This document shows, one piece after another, positions 1-8,258 of a stretch of 64,000 nt of DNA. Under the pieces are notes generated by a model. The model was not told the DNA's origin and searched no databases. It saw nothing but the letters and a program-made list of their open reading frames with translations. Origin of the DNA: Bradyrhizobium jicamae (GTDB lineage: Bacteria > Pseudomonadota > Alphaproteobacteria > Rhizobiales > Xanthobacteraceae); contig NZ_JAFCKQ010000042.1 in the NCBI RefSeq assembly GCF_018130215.1, positions 1 to 64,000 on the forward strand, given 5' to 3'. The translations under genes and the position numbers were made by a program. Numbering within the stretch: position 1 is the first letter of the stretch; the number at the start of each line of letters is the position of its first letter.

Positions 1-165
1 ATTCGCTGGACCAAGCTGTCGATCAACCAGATCGTCAAGGATCGGGTGAACATGCTGCTCGAGGCGTCGATGGCGCTCGAGCAGGTGACGTTCGAGACCG
101 CCGACCACAAGGAGGCGACGATGTCGTTCAAGGAGAAGCGGAAGCCGAAATTCGGCCAGAGCTAG
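1..165 (+). CDS. Enoyl-CoA hydratase/isomerase family protein, C-terminal fragment
   Basis: The frame is open from base 1 to TAG at 163-165, giving 54 residues of a gene that begins outside the window. The tail (ADHKEATMSFKEKRKPKF) matches the C-terminal helix of crotonase-family hydratases, which commonly ends in a 'HxEAxxxFxEKRxPxF' pattern. The stop codon overlaps the GTG start of the next gene by one base, so the two are almost certainly translationally coupled in one operon with the acyl-CoA dehydrogenase. Catalytic residues lie upstream and cannot be checked. Confidence 0.72.
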   Translation: MRWTKLSINQIVKDRVNMLLEASMALEQVTFETADHKEATMSFKEKRKPKFGQS

Positions 166-2411
166 TGCGCCCCATGGATGCGATCGAGCTCCCCTCCGAC
201 GACGTCAGGGACATGCTCCGGGATTCCCTGCGCGGGTTTCTCGGCGGGCATTGGAATGCCGATAGTGTCAGGCGCGGGGCCGCTCCGGGGGAGATCACGG
301 CGATATGGTCGATGCTGGTCGGGCAGGGCGTTGCCACGCTCGGCAGCAATCCCGCCGAGGGCGGTTTGCGCGAGGTGTCGGTCGTTCTTGGGGAGCTAGG
401 CCGGGCTGCCTGTCCGGCGCCGATGTGGTCCGCGGCTCTCACCAATTTCGCGCTCGCGGCCTCGCCGTCGGCTGCTGCGATCGACCTGCTGCAGGCGGTT
501 CATGCGGGCTCCGCGCGTGCCACATTCTCGTTTGGAACGCTCGATCCGGATCTCGGGAGCGGCGATATCGAGGTCACGGGTGACCGCGCGACAGGGCTGC
601 TTCGTTTCGTCGAGGCCGCCGCAAGCTGCACGCATCTACTCGTCGCGACTGCCCGGTCCACACTTGGCATTGTTGCGTTGAATGGCCCGGGGGTCGAGGT
701 CTCGCCGGCTCGTGCGATGGGCGCGTGGGGCTTCTGCGAGGCGCGCCTGGACATGGCGCCGGTGACCTCGATTGCGGTGCATGACGGTATGCTCGACGAT
801 CTTCTTCTCAAGGGCAAGTTAGCCCTGGCCGCCCGCGCACATGGCGCCGCCCGGCGTGCCTTCGAGTTGGCGACGGAGTACGCGCGCGAGCGTCAACAAT
901 TCGGGCAACCGATCGGAAAATTCCAGGCCATCCAGCACAAGCTCGCGAACGGCCTCATCGCGCTCGAGGGTGTGCGGCTGATCCTGGATCATGCGGCGAG
1001 CCTGCACGACCGCGACCACGACGACTGGCGCTATTTCGTCAATTGCGCCGTGGCCTTCGCGAGCAGCGCCCTGCGCCACGTATCGCTGGAGACCCACCAT
1101 ACGTTCGGCGCCATCGGCTACGCCGACGAACATGAAGCGCCGCTGCATTTCAGGCGGGTGCATCTGGACATGATCGCGCTTGGCGGTCTGCAGCATGCGA
1201 AACGGGGCGTGGCGTCGGATCTGTTCGATCCGCGGAGTGCTGGCCTGCCCGAAAACGATCTCGGCCCGGCGGGTAATCGGCTGCGCGAGGGGGTCAGGCA
1301 GTGGCTGGAGCAGAACTGGTCGAGTGACAGGAAGGCCGAATTCGACCGCAAGCCGTTCGCGAAACGGGAGTTCGATGCCGATTTTGCCCGCGACGTTGGC
1401 CGGACGGGCTGGATCGGTCTCGGTTGGCCAGCGGAATTCGGCGGACAGGCGCGCTCGCCGCTCGAGCAGATTGCCTTGATGGAGACGATGGAGCGGGCCG
1501 AGGCACCGCGGTTCGGGGCTGCCATCCAGGCCAACGCCTTGATGATGTTCGGGACAGTCGAGCAGCAGCGCAGGTACCTGCCTGAAATTCTATCCGGCGA
1601 AGCCATGCACGGCATGGGCTACAGCGAACCTCAGGCCGGCTCCGATCTCGCAGCACTGCGCACCAGCGCGGTGCGTGACGGCGATCACTGGGTGATCAAC
1701 GGCCAGAAGATCTGGACGACGACATGGTGGGGCAAATACATGTTCCTTGCCGCGCGAACGGACAGGGGCGCAAAGCCGCACGCCGGCATCAGCATGTTCA
1801 TCGTCCCAATGAATGCCGAGGGGATCACGATCCGGCCGGCGACCACGATGTACGACGGTTCCTTTGCGAACATTTTCTATGACAATGTTCGCATTCCCCT
1901 GGAGAACCTCGTCGGTGAGGTCAATGGCGGGTGGAAGGTGCTGACCGGCGCACTGGCCTTCGAACGCGGGCTGGTTGGCGGGGGCATTGTCCTGAAGGTC
2001 GCCCACGCATTCGAACAGCTGCGCCGTCACGTGATGGCAAGGGACGATGCCGGCGCTGCGCTGGCCGACGATCCAATCGTACGCGACAGGATGGCGACGC
2101 TGGCGGCCGAGATCGAGGTCGGACGGCTCCTGATGATGCATTGCGCGGAACTCGCCGCCAACGGCGCTACGCCGCCGGAATACGGTGCAATCAGCAAGGT
2201 CTTCTCCAGCGAATTGATGGAGCGTTTCGGCGAGGCGGCGCTCGACATTCTCGGCATGCGCGCGGCGCTGTCCGAGCAGATGCCGGGTGCGATCGATAAT
2301 GGCCGGTTCGAACAGAACCTTCGGCATTCGCTGATGTGGGTTATCAGCATCGGCACCAATGAGATCCAGCGCAGCCTGATCGCGCAGCGCGCGCTCGGAT
2401 TGCCCAGATAG
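165..2411 (+). CDS. Fused two-domain acyl-CoA dehydrogenase
   Basis: This 748-residue protein is twice the usual acyl-CoA dehydrogenase length and holds two dehydrogenase folds. The N-terminal half (about 1-350) has the FAD-contacting RQQFGQPI motif at 243-250 and an HHTFGAIGYADEHE segment, but no SEPxAGSD loop. The C-terminal half (about 370-748) has SEPQAGSD at 487-494 and a terminal GTNEIQR, but no RxQFG motif. The FAD-site motifs are therefore divided between the halves, as in the alpha2beta2 dehydrogenases of steroid side-chain degradation (ChsE1-ChsE2 type). It presumably introduces an alpha,beta double bond into a bulky acyl-CoA. The start is GTG at 165; ATG at 174 is possible. The CoA-transferase gene follows after 14 bases. 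The fold call is firm, the substrate unknown. Confidence 0.88.
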   Translation: MRPMDAIELPSDDVRDMLRDSLRGFLGGHWNADSVRRGAAPGEITAIWSMLVGQGVATLGSNPAEGGLREVSVVLGELGRAACPAPMWSAALTNFALAASPSAAAIDLLQAVHAGSARATFSFGTLDPDLGSGDIEVTGDRATGLLRFVEAAASCTHLLVATARSTLGIVALNGPGVEVSPARAMGAWGFCEARLDMAPVTSIAVHDGMLDDLLLKGKLALAARAHGAARRAFELATEYARERQQFGQPIGKFQAIQHKLANGLIALEGVRLILDHAASLHDRDHDDWRYFVNCAVAFASSALRHVSLETHHTFGAIGYADEHEAPLHFRRVHLDMIALGGLQHAKRGVASDLFDPRSAGLPENDLGPAGNRLREGVRQWLEQNWSSDRKAEFDRKPFAKREFDADFARDVGRTGWIGLGWPAEFGGQARSPLEQIALMETMERAEAPRFGAAIQANALMMFGTVEQQRRYLPEILSGEAMHGMGYSEPQAGSDLAALRTSAVRDGDHWVINGQKIWTTTWWGKYMFLAARTDRGAKPHAGISMFIVPMNAEGITIRPATTMYDGSFANIFYDNVRIPLENLVGEVNGGWKVLTGALAFERGLVGGGIVLKVAHAFEQLRRHVMARDDAGAALADDPIVRDRMATLAAEIEVGRLLMMHCAELAANGATPPEYGAISKVFSSELMERFGEAALDILGMRAALSEQMPGAIDNGRFEQNLRHSLMWVISIGTNEIQRSLIAQRALGLPR

Positions 2412-2425
2412 CAGGAGTAGTTCGT

Positions 2426-3622
2426 ATGCTGGAGCAGAAATCCGCCGCTTCGCCTCTCGCCGGCATGCGGGTGCTGGACTTCTCGATCATGTTGGCGGGG
2501 CCGTATTGTGCGCGGCTGCTCGCCGATGTCGGCGCCGACGTGATCAAGATCGAGCCACCGGAAGGCGATGACATGCGGTTGCGGACGCCACTCCGCGAAG
2601 GGCACAGCGCCTATTTCGGCCAGCTCAATGCGGGAAAGCGCAGCCTTGCGCTCGACCTCAAGAACCCCGACGCGATCAGGCTGGTGCATCAACTCGTGGC
2701 CGAGACGGATATCGTCGTGGAGAATTTCCGGCCCGGCGTGATGGATCGGCTCGGCCTCGGCTATGAGGCGTTGCGCGCGATCAATCCGCGCCTGATCTAT
2801 TGCTCGATTTCGGGCTACGGACAGTCCGGTCCGGCCGCTGAGCGCGCCGCCTATGCAATGATCGTGCATGCCGAGAGCGGCTTCGACCGCTCGCTGATGC
2901 GCTATGCCGGTGATCGAGACCGGCCGGCCTCCGGCGCGATCTTTGTCGCTGACGTGCTCGGCGGCATCTTCGGCTATTCCGCGATCCAGACGGCCCTGGT
3001 CCAGCGCGCGCGGACCGGAGCAGGCCAACGGATCGACGTCGCGCTGATGGACTGCATGCTGAATCTGCTCGTCTACGAACTGCAGGAGGCGCAATTCCCG
3101 ACCCGCGTGCCGCGGCCGACCTATGGCCCGGTGCGCACCCTGGATGGCGACATCCTGATTGCGCCTATCACGCCGCGGAACTTCGCGGCGTTGTGCGAGG
3201 TAACAGGACAGAGCGAGCTGGCCGACGACATCAGATTCAAGACGGTGCCGGGGCGGGGCGCGAACTGGACGGCCATGATGCAGGTGATCGAGCGCTGGAC
3301 TAGTCAGCATACGGTCCGCGCGTGCATGGCCGCGCTCGACCGCGCCGGTGTTCCTTGTGCCGAATATCGCGATCCCGGTGCGGCGCTGACAGATCCGCAC
3401 CTGCTGGAGCGTGGGTCGTTCGCGTCGATTGCCGACGGGGCAGGCGAGTTCAAGGGCGTGAATGCACCTTGGAAGATGTCGGGCGCGCAGACGTCCATGC
3501 AGTACGAGATTCCTGCGATCGGTGCGCACCGAAATGAGGTGCTGACGCAGGTGCTCGGCCTGTCTGCGGATGCGATCACCGACCTTGGCAAGACAGGCGC
3601 GTTCGGGAGCACGACCGCCTGA
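2426..3622 (+). CDS. CaiB/BaiF family (class III) CoA-transferase
   Basis: The 398-residue protein has the class III CoA-transferase N-terminal pattern 'LAGMRVLDFSIMLAGPYCARLLADVGADVIKIEPP' spread over residues 11-45, plus the strand around VVENFRPGVMDRLGLGYE. Asp176, in a VADVLGG context, is the probable nucleophile that forms the aspartyl-CoA anhydride. It should move CoA from a donor thioester to a carboxylic acid, activating the substrate or recycling CoA from a product for the upstream dehydrogenase and hydratase. It is the last gene of the 1-3622 operon and converges on the marR gene 15 bases away. The acid partner cannot be read from sequence. Confidence 0.88.
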   Translation: MLEQKSAASPLAGMRVLDFSIMLAGPYCARLLADVGADVIKIEPPEGDDMRLRTPLREGHSAYFGQLNAGKRSLALDLKNPDAIRLVHQLVAETDIVVENFRPGVMDRLGLGYEALRAINPRLIYCSISGYGQSGPAAERAAYAMIVHAESGFDRSLMRYAGDRDRPASGAIFVADVLGGIFGYSAIQTALVQRARTGAGQRIDVALMDCMLNLLVYELQEAQFPTRVPRPTYGPVRTLDGDILIAPITPRNFAALCEVTGQSELADDIRFKTVPGRGANWTAMMQVIERWTSQHTVRACMAALDRAGVPCAEYRDPGAALTDPHLLERGSFASIADGAGEFKGVNAPWKMSGAQTSMQYEIPAIGAHRNEVLTQVLGLSADAITDLGKTGAFGSTTA

Positions 3623-3637
3623 GAGGCGCAGCCTCGC

Positions 3638-4132
3638 TCACGCGCCGGCGGAGGAATCCGGCGGCCGGGCTTTTGCGATCGCCAGCAAGCATTTGAGAAA
3701 ATGCGCACGGTCTTCCTTGCGCAAGGGAGCCAGCATGATGTCCTGCAACTCGGCCGCAGCCGGGATGACCGCCAAAAGGGCTTCTTCGCCGCTGGCCGTC
3801 ATTTGCACCTGGACGGATCGGCGATCTTCCGGATTGCTCCTCTTTGAGACCAGCCGGCGCGCCGTCATCCGCTTGAGCATTTCGCTGAGCGTGTTCTTGT
3901 CGCAGTTGATGCGGTCTGCGAGGACCGACGGTGTCAGTGGGCCCAATTGATAGAGCGCCATCAGCACGCCGAACTGCCGTGGCGTGATGTCGGACTGCCG
4001 GGTCAGGCTTTGATAGAGGCCGTCGTAACGGGCCTCCAGAAGGCGGAGCAGAAACCCGACGCCCCCTTCCAATTGCCAGTTGCGGGCAATGTCCGTGGCG
4101 GAACCCGCCTTGATTCCCTTCTTGGCAGCCAT
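3638..4132 (-). CDS. MarR family transcriptional regulator
   Basis: This is a 164-residue winged-helix protein. Residues about 47-112 hold the MarR DNA-binding core: PRQFGVLMALYQLGPLTPSVLA, a recognition helix around CDKNTLSEMLKRM, and a wing with the family's NPEDRRSVQVQMT strand. MarR proteins of catabolic operons usually repress a divergent operon and are released by an aromatic acid or its CoA ester. The gene is transcribed away from the HicB-like/Rieske operon, and the shared 188-base intergenic region holds a perfect 12-base palindrome at 4270-4281. Autoregulation and control of the 4321-11202 operon are inferred from this layout. Confidence 0.88.
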   Translation of the reverse strand: MAAKKGIKAGSATDIARNWQLEGGVGFLLRLLEARYDGLYQSLTRQSDITPRQFGVLMALYQLGPLTPSVLADRINCDKNTLSEMLKRMTARRLVSKRSNPEDRRSVQVQMTASGEEALLAVIPAAAELQDIMLAPLRKEDRAHFLKCLLAIAKARPPDSSAGA

Positions 4133-4269
4133 GTCGTCGCTGATCCCCGTCCGAACGAATTCGCATTAGCCGTTAGCAGCTTGACCGCTTGGTCTCAACT
4201 GGCCGCTGAATCGTGGATCGAAAGCAACGGGTGGCTCCTTGAGCCCTTGCCAGCGGCCAAGCCATGTAG

Positions 4270-4281
4270 TACGTATACGTA
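4270..4281. promoter_or_regulatory. 12-base perfect palindrome, candidate MarR operator
   Basis: The sequence TACGTATACGTA is perfectly self-complementary. It lies between the divergent marR gene (start 4132) and the HicB-like/Rieske operon, ending 39 bases before the TTG start at 4321. Size, symmetry and location suit a MarR-family dimer site, but no binding evidence exists here. Confidence 0.5.
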
Positions 4282-4320
4282 TCAAATGCGATGCGGAAGA
4301 CGTCGTTTCGGGAGGTTGTC

Positions 4321-4644
4321 TTGAACCTGCGTGAGCTGCTTTCGATTCCCTATCTGCTTGAGGCGGAGGCGGTTGAGACCGAGCCGGGGCAATGGCTGGT
4401 CCGCCTCGCTTATCCCGAGTTGCCGGGGTGCACCGCGGAAGGCGCAGTCGTCGAAGACGCCCTGAAGGACCTGGAGCGGCGGCGGATCGAAATGATCGTC
4501 AGCCTCGTCGAACAGGGCAAGGAGCCTCCCATCCCGCGCGCGCCGCTCGCGGCGGCCGATCCGCTCTGGACGGCTGATGACCTTGGGGTTTCCGCTCGTG
4601 TGGCTGCGCTGCTCAACGGCGCAGCTGCGACGCAGGGCGTTTGA
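4321..4644 (+). CDS. HicB-like (UPF0150 fold) small protein heading the Rieske operon
   Basis: From a TTG at 4321 this gives 107 residues. GGAGG at 4311-4315 lies five bases upstream, which favours this start over ATG at 4291, which has no ribosome binding site and sits close to the palindrome. Residues about 20-65 read 'GQWLVRLAYPELPGCTAEGAVVEDALKDLERR', the strand-strand-helix pattern of HicB antitoxins. No HicA-type toxin lies beside it. It is 25 bases upstream of the Rieske oxygenase gene, so it is cotranscribed with a catabolic operon rather than with a toxin. It may be a regulator or a domesticated antitoxin fold; the role is unknown. Confidence 0.62.
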   Translation: MNLRELLSIPYLLEAEAVETEPGQWLVRLAYPELPGCTAEGAVVEDALKDLERRRIEMIVSLVEQGKEPPIPRAPLAAADPLWTADDLGVSARVAALLNGAAATQGV

Positions 4645-4669
4645 CCACGCATTTCAATGGAGAAAGCTC

Positions 4670-5989
4670 ATGCTCTCGCACGAAGACAATGAACGCCTGG
4701 TGAGGGTCGGGAAGGGCACGCCGCTCGGGGATCTCTTCCGCCTGTACTGGATTCCGTTCCTGCCTTCGGCGGACCTGACCAGGGACGGACAACCGAAGCG
4801 TGTTCGCCTGCTTGGCGAAGATCTGGTCGCCTTCAGGGATACGGATGACCGGATCGGGTTGGTCGACCAGGCATGCCCGCATCGCGGCGCACCGTTGATC
4901 TTCGGACGCAACGAGGATTGCGGGCTGCGCTGCGTTTATCACGGCTGGAAGTTCGACGTGACCGGCGCCGTCACCGACATGCCGGCGGAGCCGGTTCGCA
5001 GCCGCCTCAAGGAGCGGGTGCGGATCAAGGCCTACCCGTGCAGGGAGCGCAACGGAATGATCTGGACCTATATGGGGCCGGACCAGGCCGACCTTCCGCC
5101 GCTGCCGAACCTCGAATGGAATCTGGTGCCGCAGGATCAGGTTCACATCTCACTGCGGGTCCAGGAGTGCAACTGGCTGCAGGCGGTCGAGGGCGAGATC
5201 GACTCGGCGCACGCGCCTCTGCTGCACGGACGGCTGGATTCCCAGGGGACGACGAGTGCCTGGATCCAGAAACGTGACCTCCGCCCGACCTTTGAATGCA
5301 TCAAGCAGGACTTCGGGATGAGTATCGCGGCGCGGCGCAATTATGACGCCAACACGCTGTACTGGCGCGTCAATCAGTTCCTGCTGCCGTTCTATACGCT
5401 GGTGCCTCCGTTGTCTCCGTTTCCGGACCTGAGCGGCCACGCCTGGGTGCCGATCGACGACGAGAACACGCTGTGCATCATGTTCTCCTATCACCCGTCC
5501 GAGCCGCTGCTACCGAAGACGCGGCAGGTCTTCGCCGAAGGACACAAAGGCCGGGAGAGCGGCCATGCGAGCCGCAACGCGCTGGTCCAGCATCCGGTGA
5601 CCGTCCCGTATGCGGGCTATTGGACGAAATACAACCCGCAGAACGGCTTCCAGTTTGACTACCAGGCGCAGCAGACCACCTGGTTCTCAGGCTTGCCCGG
5701 GCTCTGGGTACAGGACGGCGCCTGCCAGAGCGGCGTGTCTCCGATTTTCGATCGCACCAGGGAAAACCTCTGCTCGAGCGATACTGGAATTGCGATGACG
5801 CGGCGTTTCATTCTTGAGGCGCTCGGCGCCTACCGCGATCACGCCGTGAGGCCCAAGGGCGTGACCGATCCCGACGTCTTCATGGTCCGGGCCGTCTCGC
5901 TACGCTTGCCGCCCGAAGATTCCTGGGTCGATGTCGGAGCGCCGTTCATGCGGGCAAAACTCGGCGCCGATTTCGGGTATGAACTGTGA
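4670..5989 (+). CDS. Rieske non-heme iron oxygenase, alpha subunit (phthalate dioxygenase-like)
   Basis: The start is ATG 4670 with GGAGAA at 4659-4664, giving 439 residues. The N-terminal Rieske domain carries the [2Fe-2S] ligands Cys69-Pro-His71 and Cys88-x2-His91. The C-terminal catalytic domain has the mononuclear iron set Asp178, His181 and His186 (DSAHAPLLH). Size and a single subunit type resemble phthalate 4,5-dioxygenase, vanillate demethylase and related one-component-terminal enzymes that take electrons from a PDR reductase. That reductase gene overlaps this stop codon by four bases. It hydroxylates or demethylates an aromatic acid; which reaction is not decidable from sequence. 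Confidence 0.9.
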   Translation: MLSHEDNERLVRVGKGTPLGDLFRLYWIPFLPSADLTRDGQPKRVRLLGEDLVAFRDTDDRIGLVDQACPHRGAPLIFGRNEDCGLRCVYHGWKFDVTGAVTDMPAEPVRSRLKERVRIKAYPCRERNGMIWTYMGPDQADLPPLPNLEWNLVPQDQVHISLRVQECNWLQAVEGEIDSAHAPLLHGRLDSQGTTSAWIQKRDLRPTFECIKQDFGMSIAARRNYDANTLYWRVNQFLLPFYTLVPPLSPFPDLSGHAWVPIDDENTLCIMFSYHPSEPLLPKTRQVFAEGHKGRESGHASRNALVQHPVTVPYAGYWTKYNPQNGFQFDYQAQQTTWFSGLPGLWVQDGACQSGVSPIFDRTRENLCSSDTGIAMTRRFILEALGAYRDHAVRPKGVTDPDVFMVRAVSLRLPPEDSWVDVGAPFMRAKLGADFGYEL

Positions 5990-6957
5990 GCGCTTCGCGG
6001 CAGAACCTCATCGAGGTGCGGGTCAAGCGGATCACCTATGAGGCCGAGTGCATCAACTCCTACGAGTTGGTGCCCGCGGCCGGCGGCAACCTCACGCCGT
6101 TTTCCGCGGGCAGCCACCTCGACTTGCATCTCCCGAACGGCATGATCCGCAGCTACTCGCTGCTGAACGACCCGCGCGAGCGGCACCGTTATGTCATTGC
6201 TGTCAACAGGGATGGGGCGGGGCGGGGTGGCTCCGGCTTTGTCCACGACAATCTGAAGGCCGGAGATGTCATTGCCGTGTCCGAGCCGAGCAACAACTTT
6301 GCGCTTTGCGAGGACGCCGAACTGTCGGTGCTGATTGCGGGCGGGATCGGGATCACGCCTCTGCTGTCGATGATCCGCCGGCTCGAGGCGCAGGGACGCC
6401 GCTGGAAGCTGTTCTATGCCGCGCGGACTCGCCGTGCGGCCGCCTTTCTCGACGAACTCCAGGCGCTTCGACCATGCGCCGGTTCGAGCATACACGTCGA
6501 TTTCGACGACGAACGATCGGGCCAGGTGTTCGATCTCGCAGCCATCATCAATGCGGCGCCGGCGTCGGCGCATCTCTACTGCTGCGGTCCGGTACCCATG
6601 CTGGGAGCATTCGAGGCGGCAACGGCCGATCGTCCGATCGGGCATGTGCATGTTGAGTACTTTCAGGCCAGGGAAGCACCGGCGACCGCAGGCGGCTTCG
6701 AAGTCAAGCTGGCGCGCAGCAATCGCACGATTGCGGTCGAGCCGGGGCAGACCATCCTGGACGCGCTGCTGGCCGCCGGGATAGCGGCCAACCATGCCTG
6801 CGCGGAAGGGGTTTGCGGCACCTGCGAGACGCGCCTGATCGACGGCGTACCCGATCATCGCGACCAGTTTCTGAGCAAGGATGAGCAGGCCGCGAACAAG
6901 ACGATCATGATCTGCTGTTCAGGGGCAAAATCGAGTGCGCTGGTGCTCGATCTCTGA
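5986..6957 (+). CDS. PDR/VanB-type oxygenase reductase (FMN, NADH, [2Fe-2S])
   Basis: The GTG start at 5986 overlaps the oxygenase stop (GTGA). The 323-residue protein has the phthalate dioxygenase reductase order: an FMN-binding barrel with RSYSLLN at 55-61, a nucleotide domain with IAGGIGITP at 117-125 and CCGPVPML near 199, then a plant-type ferredoxin domain with Cys272-x4-Cys277-x2-Cys280 and a fourth cysteine at 310. It passes electrons from NADH through FMN and the iron-sulfur cluster to the Rieske oxygenase encoded immediately upstream. Both form a two-component oxygenase. Confidence 0.93.
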   Translation: MSASRQNLIEVRVKRITYEAECINSYELVPAAGGNLTPFSAGSHLDLHLPNGMIRSYSLLNDPRERHRYVIAVNRDGAGRGGSGFVHDNLKAGDVIAVSEPSNNFALCEDAELSVLIAGGIGITPLLSMIRRLEAQGRRWKLFYAARTRRAAAFLDELQALRPCAGSSIHVDFDDERSGQVFDLAAIINAAPASAHLYCCGPVPMLGAFEAATADRPIGHVHVEYFQAREAPATAGGFEVKLARSNRTIAVEPGQTILDALLAAGIAANHACAEGVCGTCETRLIDGVPDHRDQFLSKDEQAANKTIMICCSGAKSSALVLDL

Positions 6958-6991
6958 ACGCACAACAACATCAACAAAGGGCTGGAAGTAC

Positions 6992-8215
6992 ATGAAAATC
7001 CTCTCGAGCATTCTCGGCTTGTCCCTCCTCGCCGTCGGTGTCAGCGCTCCGGCTCTTGCCGAAACGGCACGTGCAATGAAGATCGGTATCCTCAACGATG
7101 CGTCCGGCCCGTATTCCGACAATGCGGGTGAGGGATCGGTCACGGCGGCAAAAATGGCTGCCGAAGACTTCATGCTGCAACATCCCGGTTTCAAGGTCGA
7201 GATCGTCTCGGCGGATCATCAGAACAAGGCGGATGTGGGAGCCGCCATCGCGCGGCGGTGGATCGATCAGGACAACGTCGATGCGATTGCCGACGTCCCG
7301 AACTCGGCGGTTGGCCTCGCCATCAACGAGGTCGTCCGCGGCGGCAAGGTGGCCTTGATTGCGTCCAGCGCAGCCTCATCCGACCTGACGGGCAAATACT
7401 GCTCCCCCAACACGATCCAGTGGACGTTCGACACCTGGGCGGCGTCGCACACGATCGGCAGCTACCTCGTGCGCCATGGAGGCAAGAAGTGGTACTTCAT
7501 CGCGACCGATAATGCCCTCGGAAAGTCGATGGTGCGCGACGGAACCTCCGTCATCGACGCAGGCGGCGGTACGGTCCTTGGTTCGGTCAACGTTCCCATC
7601 AACAACTCGGACTATGCGTCGTTCATCCTGCAGGCGGACGGCTCGGGCGCAGACGTGATCGCGTTCGCGACCGCAGGGGGCGACACCGTGAATTTGATCA
7701 AGCAGTCCTCCGAATTCGGGCTGAAGCAGAGCGGCCGGACCTTTGCGGCGCTCCTGACCACGACGAATGACGTTGAGGCGAGCGGCCTTGCGGTCGGCCA
7801 GGGGCTCATCATTACCCAGCCGTTCTACTGGGATCTCAATGATGCCAGTCGGGCGTGGTCCTCGAGGTTCAGCGAACGGCAACACGGGCAATTGCCGACC
7901 GCGTTCCATGCGGGAGTCTATTCGTCGGTGCTGGCCTATCTGAACGCGGCATTGGCCGCCGGCACCAACGACGCGCAGGCGGTGATCCGGAAATTGAAGG
8001 AGAAGCCAATCGACGATGCTCTGTTCGGACCGGTCGTCGTACGTGCCGACGGCCGCGCCATCCACAACATGTACATCCTGAAGGCGAAGGAGCCGAAACT
8101 CTCAAAGGGCAAGTGGGATCTCCTGGAGAACGTCGGCGTGCTGAGCGGGCCGGAGGCGTTCCGTCCCATGGATCAGGGCGGATGCCCGATGGTGGAACAG
8201 TCGAAAAGCAACTGA
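6992..8215 (+). CDS. ABC transporter periplasmic binding protein (branched-chain/aromatic type)
   Basis: The start is ATG 6992 (407 residues), chosen because it begins a clear Sec signal peptide (MKILSSILGLSLLAVG... cleaved after ALA near residue 23). The mature protein opens with 'MKIGILNDASGPYSDNAGEGSVTAAKMA', the type I Leu/Ile/Val-binding fold used by many aromatic-acid and cinnamate binding proteins. No permease or ATPase adjoins it. It sits 34 bases after the reductase gene and 43 before a CoA-transferase gene, so it is probably induced with the catabolic enzymes and captures their substrate. It may use the permeases at 17.6-21.0 kb. Confidence 0.88.
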   Translation: MKILSSILGLSLLAVGVSAPALAETARAMKIGILNDASGPYSDNAGEGSVTAAKMAAEDFMLQHPGFKVEIVSADHQNKADVGAAIARRWIDQDNVDAIADVPNSAVGLAINEVVRGGKVALIASSAASSDLTGKYCSPNTIQWTFDTWAASHTIGSYLVRHGGKKWYFIATDNALGKSMVRDGTSVIDAGGGTVLGSVNVPINNSDYASFILQADGSGADVIAFATAGGDTVNLIKQSSEFGLKQSGRTFAALLTTTNDVEASGLAVGQGLIITQPFYWDLNDASRAWSSRFSERQHGQLPTAFHAGVYSSVLAYLNAALAAGTNDAQAVIRKLKEKPIDDALFGPVVVRADGRAIHNMYILKAKEPKLSKGKWDLLENVGVLSGPEAFRPMDQGGCPMVEQSKSN

Positions 8216-8258
8216 CGCTCCCAGAAATCGATGTTCACGGCCGCGGCGCGGCAAACCA

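Noticed and set aside
2027..3529. 500-residue open frame on the minus strand opposite the dehydrogenase and CoA-transferase genes
   Set aside because: It is antisense to two well-supported enzymes, has no recognisable domain and an arginine/histidine-rich composition typical of high-GC shadow frames.
4291..4320. ATG 4291 as the start of the HicB-like gene
   Set aside because: It lacks a ribosome binding site, whereas TTG 4321 follows GGAGG at ideal spacing.
4321..4644. HicAB toxin-antitoxin module
   Set aside because: No HicA-like toxin frame is found on either side; the next gene is the Rieske oxygenase.
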